Below are positions 16,708 through 25,221 of a stretch of DNA of 64,000 bases, one piece after another. Location: contig NZ_CP068082.1 in NCBI RefSeq assembly GCF_016724845.1, positions 4,402,001 to 4,466,000 on the forward strand, in the 5' to 3' direction. The first letter of the stretch is position 1. Each line of letters starts with the position of its first letter. The position numbers and the translations under genes were made by a program. This stretch comes from Sphingobacterium spiritivorum. GTDB taxonomy: Bacteria; Bacteroidota; Bacteroidia; Sphingobacteriales; Sphingobacteriaceae. The notes under the pieces were generated by a model. That model saw nothing but the letters and a program-made list of their open reading frames with translations, searched no databases and had not been told where the DNA came from.

Positions 16708-17892
16708 TCAGACTATAATCTCGCTTTTTTCAACTGCATCTTTTTTCTTTAATACATATGTTTTCAGGAATACAAATGTCAGTAAAGCGCCTATGCTCGC
16801 CATTCCTGCACCGACAAGAGAGGGATAATTATAAGCCAATCCCATTGTAATAGGAATGGCCCCGAAAAATGCGCCGAAAGTATTTCCTATATTGAAAGCT
16901 GCCTGCCCGGCTGCAGCTGCAAATGTCTCCGCTCCTTTAGCATTATTGATAAGCATCATTTGCAGACATGGCCCTATTGTAAAAGATATCATACCTGTAA
17001 TAAAGGCCATGACATATGCCAGCCAGTCTATATGGGATACAAAGAACAGAATAACGAGACAGACAGCCATTGCTGCAAAACTAGCCATGGAGGCTTTGGT
17101 GGGCAAAATGCTGTCTGCTAATTTTCCTCCCAGCAGATTTCCGAAAAACATACCTAAGCCTACCAGTACCATAATGTAAGGAACTCTGTCCGGATCTAGG
17201 TCGGAAACCTTTGTAACTAAAGGTGCAATATAGCTGATCCAGGCAAATAAACCACCCGTACCAATGGATATTATCGCAATGATAAGCCAGGAATACCATT
17301 TTTTGAAATAAGAGATCTGGCTGAGTATATTACTGTCTTTATTCGCTTTAAGTCTCGGCAGCCAAATGCTCAGGGTCAGGAATGTCAGTAAACCAAGACT
17401 ACTGATAATAGCATACGTTATTCGCCATGAAAAATGATGACCGATATATGTTCCAATAGGCACTCCGGCCAGATTGGCAATGGTCATTCCTGTAAACATG
17501 ACGGATATAGCCTGTGCTTCTTTACCTTTCTTTGCCAGATTAGCCGCTACTACCGATCCTACACCAAAAAATGCACCGTGAGGTAATCCCGAGACAAAGC
17601 GGGTAAGCAACAACGTGTTATAGTCCGGAGAGATCGCAAACAGTCCATTGAAAATAAAGAACAATAACATTAAAAATAATAGTACACTCTTTGGAGAATA
17701 TTTAGAGCTGAAAGCAACTAGCGTAGGAGCACCTACCACTACACCTAAGGCATAGAAAGCAATAAGATTGGCAGCTACAGGAATTTCTATTTTCAGATCT
17801 TTAGCAATATCCGGCAGAATGCCCATCATGGTGAATTCTGTCATCCCGATTGCCAGACCACCGAATGCTAAAGCTATAAGTCCTTTGTTCAT
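16708..17892 (-). CDS. MFS transporter, DHA1 (AraJ-like) family
   Basis: A 12-helix inner-membrane transporter of 394 residues from the ATG at 17892 (NKGLIALAFGGLAIGMTEF, typical of DHA1 sugar/drug antiporters). The longer frame to 17976 adds a charged, unconserved leader. Motif A-like sequence and the PHGAFFGVGSVVAANL helix are visible. Relatives export drugs or sugars; the substrate is unknown. It is divergent from a WYL regulator 158 bases away, which may control it. Confidence 0.85.
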   Translation of the reverse strand: MNKGLIALAFGGLAIGMTEFTMMGILPDIAKDLKIEIPVAANLIAFYALGVVVGAPTLVAFSSKYSPKSVLLFLMLLFFIFNGLFAISPDYNTLLLTRFVSGLPHGAFFGVGSVVAANLAKKGKEAQAISVMFTGMTIANLAGVPIGTYIGHHFSWRITYAIISSLGLLTFLTLSIWLPRLKANKDSNILSQISYFKKWYSWLIIAIISIGTGGLFAWISYIAPLVTKVSDLDPDRVPYIMVLVGLGMFFGNLLGGKLADSILPTKASMASFAAMAVCLVILFFVSHIDWLAYVMAFITGMISFTIGPCLQMMLINNAKGAETFAAAAGQAAFNIGNTFGAFFGAIPITMGLAYNYPSLVGAGMASIGALLTFVFLKTYVLKKKDAVEKSEIIV

Positions 17893-18050
17893 TTTATAAC
17901 GTAATAATGTGCGGGCAAAGGTACACTCCTTCGGGGTGTTTTTTGTCATAAATTTATTGAAATACTGTTTAAACATTAAATGGCATTTCTATACAGGAAG
18001 AAAAAATAGGTTGTTCATTATATCTAAAAAGCCTTAACTTTAGACGTTGT

Positions 18051-19046
18051 ATGAATGATGATTCGCCTAAAAAATTTGACCGTACGGTCGCTATTCTGAT
18101 CCAGTTGCAATCTAAAAGAGTTGTAAGGGCACAGGAACTTGCTGACCGCTTCAATGTGAGTTTACGTACAATATATCGTGATATCAGGACATTGGAGGCT
18201 TCCGGAGTGCCTATCTTTGGAGAAGCAGGAACGGGATATTCCCTGATGGAAGGTTACCGTCTACCGCCGATTATGTTTACCCGTGAGGAAGCGACAAGTT
18301 TTGTGGCTGCAGAAAAGCTTATGCAGCAATATGTAGATCAGGGTATACAGGAGCATTTTTCGTCCGCTATAATCAAAATAAAAGCTGTACTCAAATCGAT
18401 GGAAAAAGACCTGCTTTCGAGTCTGGAATCTCAGGTACTGATACAATCCAATAGCAAAAATCTGAATAAATTAGTTCCTAATGCATTGTCTGTACTTTTT
18501 GAAAGTATATCACGAAAGAAAAAAGTCCGGATGCATTACCAGACTATTGAAAGCGAACATCCGGAAACAAGAGTTATAGAGCCGGTGGGCATATTCCACG
18601 AGAATAAATTCTGGTATATGATAGCATATTGTTATCTACGTAAGGCATACAGACAGTTCAGAACGGACCGTATACAGCGATTGGATGTACTGGAAGATGC
18701 CTTTGACATGGAACACCCTTCTATAAGTGAGTTTTTACATAAAAGACAGGATGTAGAGAAAAGAAAAGTAGTCATCTCACTGGATGCAAAGATCGCTAAA
18801 TATTTAGTGTGGCAGCGGGATGCGTACGGGTTCGTATCTGAAGAAAAACTAGGGGGTGGAAAGGTAAGACTGACTTTTATGACGGCTTATATGTGTGAAG
18901 ATTTTGCCCGTTGGTTTATGATGTTTGCAGATGTGGCCGAGATTGAAGAGCCTTCGGAATTAAAAGTGAGGGTACATGAACTCACCTCAAAAGCTATGGA
19001 AAACCTGATGCAACTCAATGAAAACATACACAACGAATTACTTTAA
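18051..19046 (+). CDS. WYL-domain HTH transcriptional regulator
   Basis: A 331-residue regulator. The N-terminal winged HTH (HTH_11, residues 9-60: RTVAILIQLQSKRVVRAQEL, VSLRTIYRDIRTLE) is followed by a WYL ligand-sensing region (about residues 145-230, with HENKFWYMIAYCYLRKAYRQF) and a C-terminal WCX-type domain. It lies divergent to the MFS pump and overlaps the next gene by 29 bases, so it may regulate either. The ligand is unknown. Confidence 0.9.
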   Translation: MNDDSPKKFDRTVAILIQLQSKRVVRAQELADRFNVSLRTIYRDIRTLEASGVPIFGEAGTGYSLMEGYRLPPIMFTREEATSFVAAEKLMQQYVDQGIQEHFSSAIIKIKAVLKSMEKDLLSSLESQVLIQSNSKNLNKLVPNALSVLFESISRKKKVRMHYQTIESEHPETRVIEPVGIFHENKFWYMIAYCYLRKAYRQFRTDRIQRLDVLEDAFDMEHPSISEFLHKRQDVEKRKVVISLDAKIAKYLVWQRDAYGFVSEEKLGGGKVRLTFMTAYMCEDFARWFMMFADVAEIEEPSELKVRVHELTSKAMENLMQLNENIHNELL

Positions 19047-19431
19047 TACTTTTATCGAGGTAGCAGAAGACAGCACTGCCATAACCGGAACAATTCCTCC
19101 GCAGAGGGGAAATAAACCAACTATTGCGCAACAGCAACTGGATCTTATTCTGGCTCATCCTTATGCATACACTTCGGATGATGTGCTTTTCTGGTTATAT
19201 GCAGATAAGAATGGCTTTGAGAGGGAAGACCCGTCTGTGAGATCAGACTTTTTCAGCAAAGGACAGGCTTGTATGCGTACATCCCCATTGACCAAACTGT
19301 ATGGTTGGGGTATCCATTTTGATGAATCGGGAAGAATGGCGTTACATGGAAAAGAAACAGCTGCTTACAAGAAGTTATCGGAAGATCCTGCCTTGCAGCA
19401 TACACGTGCTATGCGGAGTAAAAGAGCATAG
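19018..19431 (+). CDS. DUF6157-like protein
   Basis: A 137-residue soluble protein. Its N-terminus TNYFNTFIEVAEDS and the HPYAYTSDDVLFW, FFSKGQACMRTSPLTKLYGWG and late TRAMRSKRA stretches resemble the DUF6157 family, recalled from memory and not searched. Function is unknown. The ATG lies within the 3' end of the WYL regulator in another frame (29-base overlap), implying translational coupling. It converges on the next small gene with a 5-base gap. Confidence 0.7.
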   Translation: MKTYTTNYFNTFIEVAEDSTAITGTIPPQRGNKPTIAQQQLDLILAHPYAYTSDDVLFWLYADKNGFEREDPSVRSDFFSKGQACMRTSPLTKLYGWGIHFDESGRMALHGKETAAYKKLSEDPALQHTRAMRSKRA

Positions 19432-19436
19432 GTTGC

Positions 19437-19676
19437 TTATTTGAGCAACATTACCTCTTTTATTTGAATAATTTCTTTCAATAAAGGTTTTTTTCCATCA
19501 GCCAGCAAGGGTTCATGCAAAGGGGAGGGAACAAATAATTTGAAATTCTTACGATCTACTTTTACATTAAATATACATCCGTGTGTAATATGTTTATCAT
19601 CTACCACAAGTGAAAGATCAGTAACCACCTGAGAAGATAGTCCTGCCTGATTGATCAGCTTTAAGAATTGTTCCAT
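19437..19676 (-). CDS. Hypothetical 79-residue protein
   Basis: A small soluble protein, MEQFLKLINQAGLSSQVVTD at the start and LLKEIIQIKEVMLLK at the end, with a central VNFKLF-like beta segment. No family recognised. No signal peptide or membrane segment. It has its own start after an AT-rich 92-base gap shared with dinB and ends 5 bases from the convergent DUF6157-like gene. Confidence 0.55.
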   Translation of the reverse strand: MEQFLKLINQAGLSSQVVTDLSLVVDDKHITHGCIFNVKVDRKNFKLFVPSPLHEPLLADGKKPLLKEIIQIKEVMLLK

Positions 19677-19768
19677 GATTTTTTTACAAACATAAGTTTT
19701 TTCAATAATATTTTAAGGCTAATTTTGTTTAGCTACTTATGCTTACTTTGATCCTGTTTTAAAACAAT

Positions 19769-20848
19769 TTGGAAATCCAGCGCAAAATAATTCATTTGGA
19801 TATGGACGCATTCTATGCTTCTGTAGAGCAACGTGACTTTCCTGAATTGCGTGGCAAGCCGCTTGCTGTTGGCGGATCTCCGGACGGACGGGGAGTGGTG
19901 GCTACAGCAAGCTATGAAGCCCGGAAGTATGGCGTCAAATCTGCGATGTCTTCGCGTCAGGCACTGCAATTGTGCCCTGATCTGATCTTTACACGTCCCC
20001 GCTTTGATATATATAAAGAAGTGTCACAGCAGATCAGACAAATTTTTCTCCGGTATACAGATTTAATCGAACCTCTTTCTCTGGATGAAGCTTATCTGGA
20101 TGTCACAGAAGATAAGCAGGGGATAGGATCGGCAATAGATATTGCAAGACAAATTAAACAAGAGATTCAGGAAGAGTTGAATCTGACTGTATCAGCAGGA
20201 GTGTCGGTAAATAAATTTGTAGCTAAAATAGCTTCTGACATTAACAAACCAGATGGCCTTACCTTTATAGGGCCTTCAAAAGTGGTGGCATTTATGGAGC
20301 ATCTGCCTATCGAAAAATTCTTTGGTGTCGGTAAAGTAACGGCCTCAAAGATGAAAAAACTCGGTATTTACAGAGGGGCGGATATGAAGCAATGGACACA
20401 GGAAGCACTGACCAGACACTTTGGTAAAACGGGCGAATTTTTTTACAATATCGTACGGGGTATAGACAACCGGCCTGTACAACCTAACAGGCAAACAAAA
20501 TCTATCAGTGTGGAAGATACCTTTGCACAGGATATTGCAGATATACAGGTGCTGGAAGACATCCTGAAGGAGTTGTCCGTACGTCTTGTTAAACGGTTGA
20601 ATGCAAAAGAGCTTGCAGGTAAGACTGTTACCTTAAAAGTAAAATTTTCTGATTTCAGCCAGGCTACGCGAAGCATGACGGCTTTAGATGTTGTGACAGG
20701 AGAGGAGGTACTCTATCAGATCGCTTCTGAGCTTCTGAACAAAGTTTCATTGACCGAAATGAAAGTACGGTTATTGGGCGTCGGGGTTTCGAATTTTACT
20801 GGTGAAGATCCTGACCGACAGATAAACAGGCAGCTAACACTGTTTTAG
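19769..20848 (+). CDS. dinB: DNA polymerase IV (Y family)
   Basis: A 359-residue translesion polymerase. Metal ligands Asp11 (HLDMDAFYASVE) and Asp106-Glu107 (SLDEAYLDV) are intact. A little-finger domain occupies about residues 235-345. The last five residues, QLTLF, form a beta-clamp-binding motif. The start is a TTG at 19769: an in-frame stop lies just upstream at 19760, and the first ATG (19802) would remove the catalytic Asp. Stands alone; no SOS box could be judged. Confidence 0.93.
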   Translation: MEIQRKIIHLDMDAFYASVEQRDFPELRGKPLAVGGSPDGRGVVATASYEARKYGVKSAMSSRQALQLCPDLIFTRPRFDIYKEVSQQIRQIFLRYTDLIEPLSLDEAYLDVTEDKQGIGSAIDIARQIKQEIQEELNLTVSAGVSVNKFVAKIASDINKPDGLTFIGPSKVVAFMEHLPIEKFFGVGKVTASKMKKLGIYRGADMKQWTQEALTRHFGKTGEFFYNIVRGIDNRPVQPNRQTKSISVEDTFAQDIADIQVLEDILKELSVRLVKRLNAKELAGKTVTLKVKFSDFSQATRSMTALDVVTGEEVLYQIASELLNKVSLTEMKVRLLGVGVSNFTGEDPDRQINRQLTLF

Positions 20849-20931
20849 TCTTTGGTAAGTGCTTTCTGAACAGCGGAGGTAGATATTTGATAAATGAACT
20901 AGGTTAACGATATCACATTTACGGATCCGTC

Positions 20932-21501
20932 TTAGTTTAACTCGGGTGACTGCGGAAAATTAGCAACATGGGCATATTTCTGTCCCATACTGATAAGTGC
21001 CTGTTTCCACAAATCTTCTCCGTCCGTAATAAAAGTGAGATCCTTATTGAATTTGTTGTCTACAGCCCAGCTGTTTTCTTTAATCTCCCGATCCAATTGG
21101 GAAGGACTCCATCCGGAATATCCGATAAAAAATTTCACTTCATCGGACGTGATTTTTTCTTCCTTAGCTAATCGGAGTAGCAACTCTATATCTCCGCCCC
21201 AATATACATCATCAATAATATGTTCACCACTGAGTAGCAGGTCGTATGCTTTGTGAATAAAAAACAGCGCTTCACATTCTACAGGACCTCCCAGATAGAT
21301 CGGAAAGTCAGCTTCCCGCTCTACATCCTGAAAGACATCGGACAGCATAAGCTGCGTTCGCTGATTTAATATAAAACCCACTGTACCGTCGGTCTCATTG
21401 TGATCGGCTAATAGAATGACAGACCGTTTAAAATTCTGATCGAGCATAAAGGGTTCGGAAACCAAAAGACTACCTTTCTGCGGTTGTAATTCATTAAACA
21501 T
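20932..21501 (-). CDS. YqgE/AlgH family protein
   Basis: A 189-residue member of the UPF0301 (YqgE/AlgH) family, whose biochemical role is unsettled. Conserved stretches are LVSEPFMLDQNFKRSVILLADHN split across residues 12-34, GTVGFILNQRT, YLGGPVE and FFIGYSGWSPSQLDREI. Single gene with its own promoter region; it points away from pdxH. Confidence 0.92.
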   Translation of the reverse strand: MFNELQPQKGSLLVSEPFMLDQNFKRSVILLADHNETDGTVGFILNQRTQLMLSDVFQDVEREADFPIYLGGPVECEALFFIHKAYDLLLSGEHIIDDVYWGGDIELLLRLAKEEKITSDEVKFFIGYSGWSPSQLDREIKENSWAVDNKFNKDLTFITDGEDLWKQALISMGQKYAHVANFPQSPELN

Positions 21502-21606
21502 AGCTTTATCTCCTTTCTTTGTGATAAATATAGTGATTAAGAGAAATATATGTCTTTAAAAAATCAATAAATACATTAAGGAGATAAAAAAAGAGCACTT
21601 TTTTAG

Positions 21607-21614
21607 TAAGTTTG
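21607..21614 (+). promoter_or_regulatory. -7 element of pdxH promoter
   Basis: TAAGTTTG matches TAnnTTTG, 22 bases before the pdxH start. No clear -33 TTG. Confidence 0.45.
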
Positions 21615-21636
21615 CAAGTAGACAACTATTCCTATC

Positions 21637-22290
21637 ATGTCAATAATACATAAAGATATAGCAGCTATACGAGTGGATTATACGCTGAATGAATTGTCAG
21701 AAGACCAGATTAATCCGGATCCTGTTGCACAATTTGAAAAATGGTTTAATGAAGCTTTACATGCCGAAGTAATGGAGCCAAATGCGATGTCATTAGCAAC
21801 TGTATCCACCCAAGGCTTTCCTTCCTCCAGAATTGTATTGCTGAAAGATCTGAAAGATAACGGATTTAGTTTTTTTACCAATTACAACAGTCGCAAAGGA
21901 CATGAAGTTGTAGAAAATTGTCATGTTGCTCTTTTATTCTTCTGGCCTGAACTCCAAAGACAGGTCAGAATAGAGGGTTTAATAGAGAAACTTCCTTCAT
22001 CAGATTCTGATGAATATTTTGTATCCCGGCCAAAAGGCAGTCAAATCGGAGCCATTGCCTCTCCACAGAGTAAGACTATTCCAAATAGAGCTTACCTGGA
22101 AAGTAAGGTGGATGAACTGAGCCGTCAGTATGCGGATCAGGATGTTGCAGACCGCCCGCAACACTGGGGAGGTTATCTGGTGCGTCCTGTAGCGGTTGAA
22201 TTCTGGCAGGGGCGAAGCAGCAGACTGCATGACCGCTTACTGTATACGAAAGTTTCAGACTCATGGAAGATTACCCGATTAGCACCTTAA
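21637..22290 (+). CDS. pdxH: Pyridoxamine 5'-phosphate oxidase
   Basis: A 217-residue FMN enzyme making pyridoxal phosphate from PNP/PMP. The FMN-binding SSRIVLLKDLKDNGFSFFTNYNSRKG (about residues 65-90), the RPKGSQIGAIASPQS loop and the C-terminal VEFWQGRSSRLHDRL, W-ITRLAP ending are diagnostic. It lies 4 bases before nuoC, so the vitamin gene and the respiratory pair are on one transcript. Confidence 0.97.
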   Translation: MSIIHKDIAAIRVDYTLNELSEDQINPDPVAQFEKWFNEALHAEVMEPNAMSLATVSTQGFPSSRIVLLKDLKDNGFSFFTNYNSRKGHEVVENCHVALLFFWPELQRQVRIEGLIEKLPSSDSDEYFVSRPKGSQIGAIASPQSKTIPNRAYLESKVDELSRQYADQDVADRPQHWGGYLVRPVAVEFWQGRSSRLHDRLLYTKVSDSWKITRLAP

Positions 22291-22294
22291 AAAA

Positions 22295-22789
22295 ATGACC
22301 TTTGAAGATATTAAAACATTGCTTATCCGCCAGTTTGACGGATCCGTTATTGTAAAAGAACAGGCTACAGGTCTTCAACCAGCCTTATATATACTGCCTG
22401 AAAATCTGGTAAAAGTATGTCAGTTTCTGCGGGATTGTTCAGATACATATTTCGATTTTCTATCAAACATTACTGCTGTAGATGATTTCCCGGCAGACAC
22501 CTTCACAGTAGTTTACCATTTAGCTTCTATTCCTTATCAGCTTCAACTCACACTGAAGACAGAGCTGGCAGCTGTCCGGGATCTGGAGATTCTCCCATCT
22601 TTACCTTCAGTATCTGCTGTCTGGAAAACGGCCGAATGGCACGAACGTGAAGCATTCGATCTGATGGGCATATTTTTTACAGACCATCCGGATCTGAGAA
22701 GAATTTTGCTTCCTGATGACTGGGAGGGATTCCCTCTGCGTAAAGATTACCAGGATCCGGAGCAGTATCATGGTATTAATATCAATTAA
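22295..22789 (+). CDS. nuoC: NADH-quinone oxidoreductase subunit C
   Basis: A 164-residue peripheral-arm subunit of complex I. The 30-kDa-subunit signature WHEREAFDLMGIFFTDHPDLRRIL is present (residues 115-139, split here for length) followed by GFPLRKDY. It is short but complete for a stand-alone NuoC. It is followed by nuoD after 15 bases, but no nuoA, B or E-N genes are nearby. Confidence 0.93.
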   Translation: MTFEDIKTLLIRQFDGSVIVKEQATGLQPALYILPENLVKVCQFLRDCSDTYFDFLSNITAVDDFPADTFTVVYHLASIPYQLQLTLKTELAAVRDLEILPSLPSVSAVWKTAEWHEREAFDLMGIFFTDHPDLRRILLPDDWEGFPLRKDYQDPEQYHGININ

Positions 22790-22804
22790 CTCTCTTTTGA
22801 TTCG

Positions 22805-24001
22805 ATGACAAACGAAGTATATAATCAGGCATTTACCAATTATCAAAACAGGATAGCAGCGATCGGTTCGCAGGAGATGGTGATCAATATGGGGCCTCAG
22901 CATCCTTCAACCCATGGTGTATTGCGACTGGAGCTGATCACAGACGGAGAAATTGTAAAAGATATTATTCCTCATCTGGGCTATCTGCATCGCTGTTTTG
23001 ATAAACATGCTGAATCTGTCAACTATACCAAGACTATACCTTTTACGGATCGTCTGGATTATCTGGCTTCCATGAATAACAGCCATGCCTATGTAATGGG
23101 GGTAGAACGTATGCTGGGACTGGATAGCAGAATTCCAAAGCGTGTAGAATACATACGTGTCTTAGTCTGTGAGTTGAACCGTATTGCGTCGCATCTTATA
23201 GCAATAGGTACATATGGTATTGATATAGGAGCATTTACACCGTTTATGTGGTGTTTTCGTGATCGCGAGCATATTATGAATATGCTGGAATGGGCATCGG
23301 GTTCCCGTATGCTATATAATTATATCTGGATAGGCGGACTCTTCTATGATCTTCCGGTAGGGTTTGAAGAGCGTTGCACTGAATTTGTAAGCTATTTTAA
23401 GCCTAAACTGGTTGAACTGGATGAGTTGCTGACTCAGAATCAGATATTTATTTCAAGAACTGCCAACATCGGAGCGCTGCCCGCAGATGTGGCTATTAAT
23501 TACGGATGTTCGGGTCCTATGCTGAGAGCTTCCGGTATAAAGTGGGACCTTAGAAGAGCTGACGGATATTCTGTATATCCTGAACTAGAATTTAATATTC
23601 CTGTCGGAAAAGGAGAAATGGGAAAATTAGGTGATTGCTGGGATCGGTATAAGGTGCGGGTAGATGAGATAAAAGAATCGGTACGTATTGTTGAGCAATG
23701 TCTGGAGCGTCTTCAAAAGGATTTTCAGCGGACGACAGATTTTGATCCAAGAGCATTGGTGCCGAAAAAGGTAAATATCAAAGCTCAGGATTATTATGTA
23801 AGGGCCGAAAATCCGAAAGGAGAATTGGGTTTCTATTTTGTAGCACAGGATAAAACCGACATTCCCAAACGAGTTAAATCAAGAGGACCCAGTTTCAATA
23901 ATCTTTCTGTATTACCAGAATTAGGGAAAGGTGTATTGATCGCTGATTTGATTGCAATATTAGGCTCAATTGATATTGTGCTTGGAGAAGTCGACAGATA
24001 G
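22805..24001 (+). CDS. nuoD: NADH-quinone oxidoreductase subunit D
   Basis: A 398-residue 49-kDa-type subunit that forms the quinone-binding site with NuoB. Visible are MGPQHPSTHGVLRL, HLGYLHRCFDKHAES, NRIASHLIAIGTYGIDIGA, and a C-terminal GPSFNNLSVLPELGKG-LIADLIAILGSIDIVLGEVDR. The quinone-site His and Tyr regions appear intact. The operon stops here; a promoter-like sequence begins 30 bases after its stop. Confidence 0.95.
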   Translation: MTNEVYNQAFTNYQNRIAAIGSQEMVINMGPQHPSTHGVLRLELITDGEIVKDIIPHLGYLHRCFDKHAESVNYTKTIPFTDRLDYLASMNNSHAYVMGVERMLGLDSRIPKRVEYIRVLVCELNRIASHLIAIGTYGIDIGAFTPFMWCFRDREHIMNMLEWASGSRMLYNYIWIGGLFYDLPVGFEERCTEFVSYFKPKLVELDELLTQNQIFISRTANIGALPADVAINYGCSGPMLRASGIKWDLRRADGYSVYPELEFNIPVGKGEMGKLGDCWDRYKVRVDEIKESVRIVEQCLERLQKDFQRTTDFDPRALVPKKVNIKAQDYYVRAENPKGELGFYFVAQDKTDIPKRVKSRGPSFNNLSVLPELGKGVLIADLIAILGSIDIVLGEVDR

Positions 24002-24030
24002 TTGAAACCTGCAAAAAAATGCAAAAATAT

Positions 24031-24061
24031 TTTGTCTTTAATGTTTCAACACCTATATTTG
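24031..24061 (+). promoter_or_regulatory. Consensus Bacteroidetes promoter after nuoD
   Basis: TTTG at 24031-24034, exactly 19 bases, then TATATTTG at 24054-24061. This is the best consensus match in the window, yet no gene starts downstream on this strand. It would start transcription near 24066. Confidence 0.6.
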
Positions 24062-24065
24062 TAGT

Positions 24066-24132
24066 CTCATAATTTAAGTTTATAATTGGTTAATAGAAAG
24101 TTCGCAACCGCTCGGTTTGCGGACTTTTTTAT
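24066..24132 (+). ncRNA. Candidate small RNA between nuoD and the outer-membrane protein gene
   Basis: A consensus promoter (24031-24061) and an intrinsic terminator (24097-24136) bracket about 65 bases with no convincing reading frame. The predicted transcript has an A/U-rich single-stranded 5' part (about 30 bases) and ends in a GC-rich hairpin (ttcgcaaccg / cggtttgcgg) plus U-tail, the usual form of a trans-acting small RNA. No known RNA family was recognised. Confidence 0.4.
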
Positions 24133-24136
24133 TTTT
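24097..24136 (+). terminator. Intrinsic terminator of candidate small RNA / nuoD
   Basis: Stem aaagttcgcaaccg / cggtttgcggacttt with one bulge, followed by a run of six Ts and a second T-rich stretch. It may also end the nuoCD transcript, although it lies 95 bases after the nuoD stop. Confidence 0.8.
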
Positions 24137-24339
24137 ACAAATCTGCTATTAGACTTTGTCCTGTTGCAGCTCACATCCATTAAACCAGCGATAGAATTTC
24201 GGTCAAAGGCTTCGGCTGATCTTAAAAGTTTTCTTCGAAAAAAGTTCAGAGGTGATGGCAATAGCAGGTCAGAAGCACAAAAAAATGAGATATCTGTTTC
24301 GAGATACCTCATTCTCCGTTTGTTTGTAATTATTAATTA

Positions 24340-24924
24340 TTAAAAGTGGAACTGTACACCGATTGTAGGTGCTAAAGAATTTGCATCCAGACCGAATGAA
24401 TTTGTTTTCACTTTTGTATCTGTAGCAATGTTTTCCACCTGACCATGATTATAGTACAAACCTCTTACTTTAAATTCGATTCCGATTTTAGAAGTAGGGA
24501 AGTATGCAAAACCAGGTGCCACTTCAACTCCGTAATTTGTAATTTTGTTTGTTTTTACATCATCTACTTTCTGATTACCCCATGCCATTGGCACTGTTAA
24601 TTGTCCGAAGAACTTAACCGGACCTTCACCCAGGTAGTAGCGTCCGTATGGAGCCACTTTGAATGCGTCATTTACATTTTCAGTTGTAGTTTCTGATTTG
24701 TTGTATTCATAACCAATACCTGTACCTATTGCGAAGTTGTTACTTACGAAATAACCTACCTGTGGCATAATAGAAAAGCTGCTGCTTTTGATATCTGTAT
24801 CCTGAATTTTTGAAGTAGAGAAGCCAACCTGACCTCCAACAATGAATTTACCTTTTTCTGTTTGTGCGTTAGCTGCAAATGTTAAAGCTGTAATGGCAGT
24901 TAATGTTAAGAATAATTTTTTCAT
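24340..24924 (-). CDS. Outer membrane beta-barrel protein
   Basis: A 194-residue protein with a clear signal peptide (MKKLFLTLTAITALTFAANAQ). The mature part alternates hydrophobic and polar residues as in an 8-stranded barrel (GKFIVGGQVGFSTSKI, FAIGTGIGYEYNKSE, GVEVAPGFAYFPTSKIGIEF). It ends in Phe (GVQFHF), the usual barrel-insertion signal. It belongs to the common porin-family / OmpX-OmpA-barrel-like group of Bacteroidota. Role not deducible. Its 297-base upstream region is AT-rich, with an imperfect palindrome at 24992-25009. Confidence 0.82.
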   Translation of the reverse strand: MKKLFLTLTAITALTFAANAQTEKGKFIVGGQVGFSTSKIQDTDIKSSSFSIMPQVGYFVSNNFAIGTGIGYEYNKSETTTENVNDAFKVAPYGRYYLGEGPVKFFGQLTVPMAWGNQKVDDVKTNKITNYGVEVAPGFAYFPTSKIGIEFKVRGLYYNHGQVENIATDTKVKTNSFGLDANSLAPTIGVQFHF

Positions 24925-25221
24925 GTTTACAAATTTTTAAATTGTATTTAACTAATTAATCAACGATCATTCTATGTTTACTTTTTGACCGTTTGATACT
25001 AATAGTCAATGTTTGTGCCATTCCAAACGTGCCAGAATTATAAAAATTGCTTTTTCTGAATATTCTTTCTTATCTCATTGAAAATCAATTTTATATTTTT
25101 CAAAAATATGGGTTTGTTCGTTTTTGATGGTGACGACAAAAGATCAGAAAAAATATGACATTTTGACTATATTGATAAAAATGTCAGTTTTATGGAAATC
25201 TTGTCAGTGATTTAGCATGCT

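Noticed and set aside
24086..24343. 85-residue frame on the plus strand after nuoD
   Set aside because: It runs across the terminator hairpin and into the convergent outer-membrane protein gene; no typical protein features. The small-RNA reading fits better.
25005..25020. Possible sigma-54 promoter (TGGCAC-N5-TTGA) upstream of the outer-membrane protein gene, minus strand
   Set aside because: The -12 element reads TTGA instead of TTGC, and the essential GC is missing.
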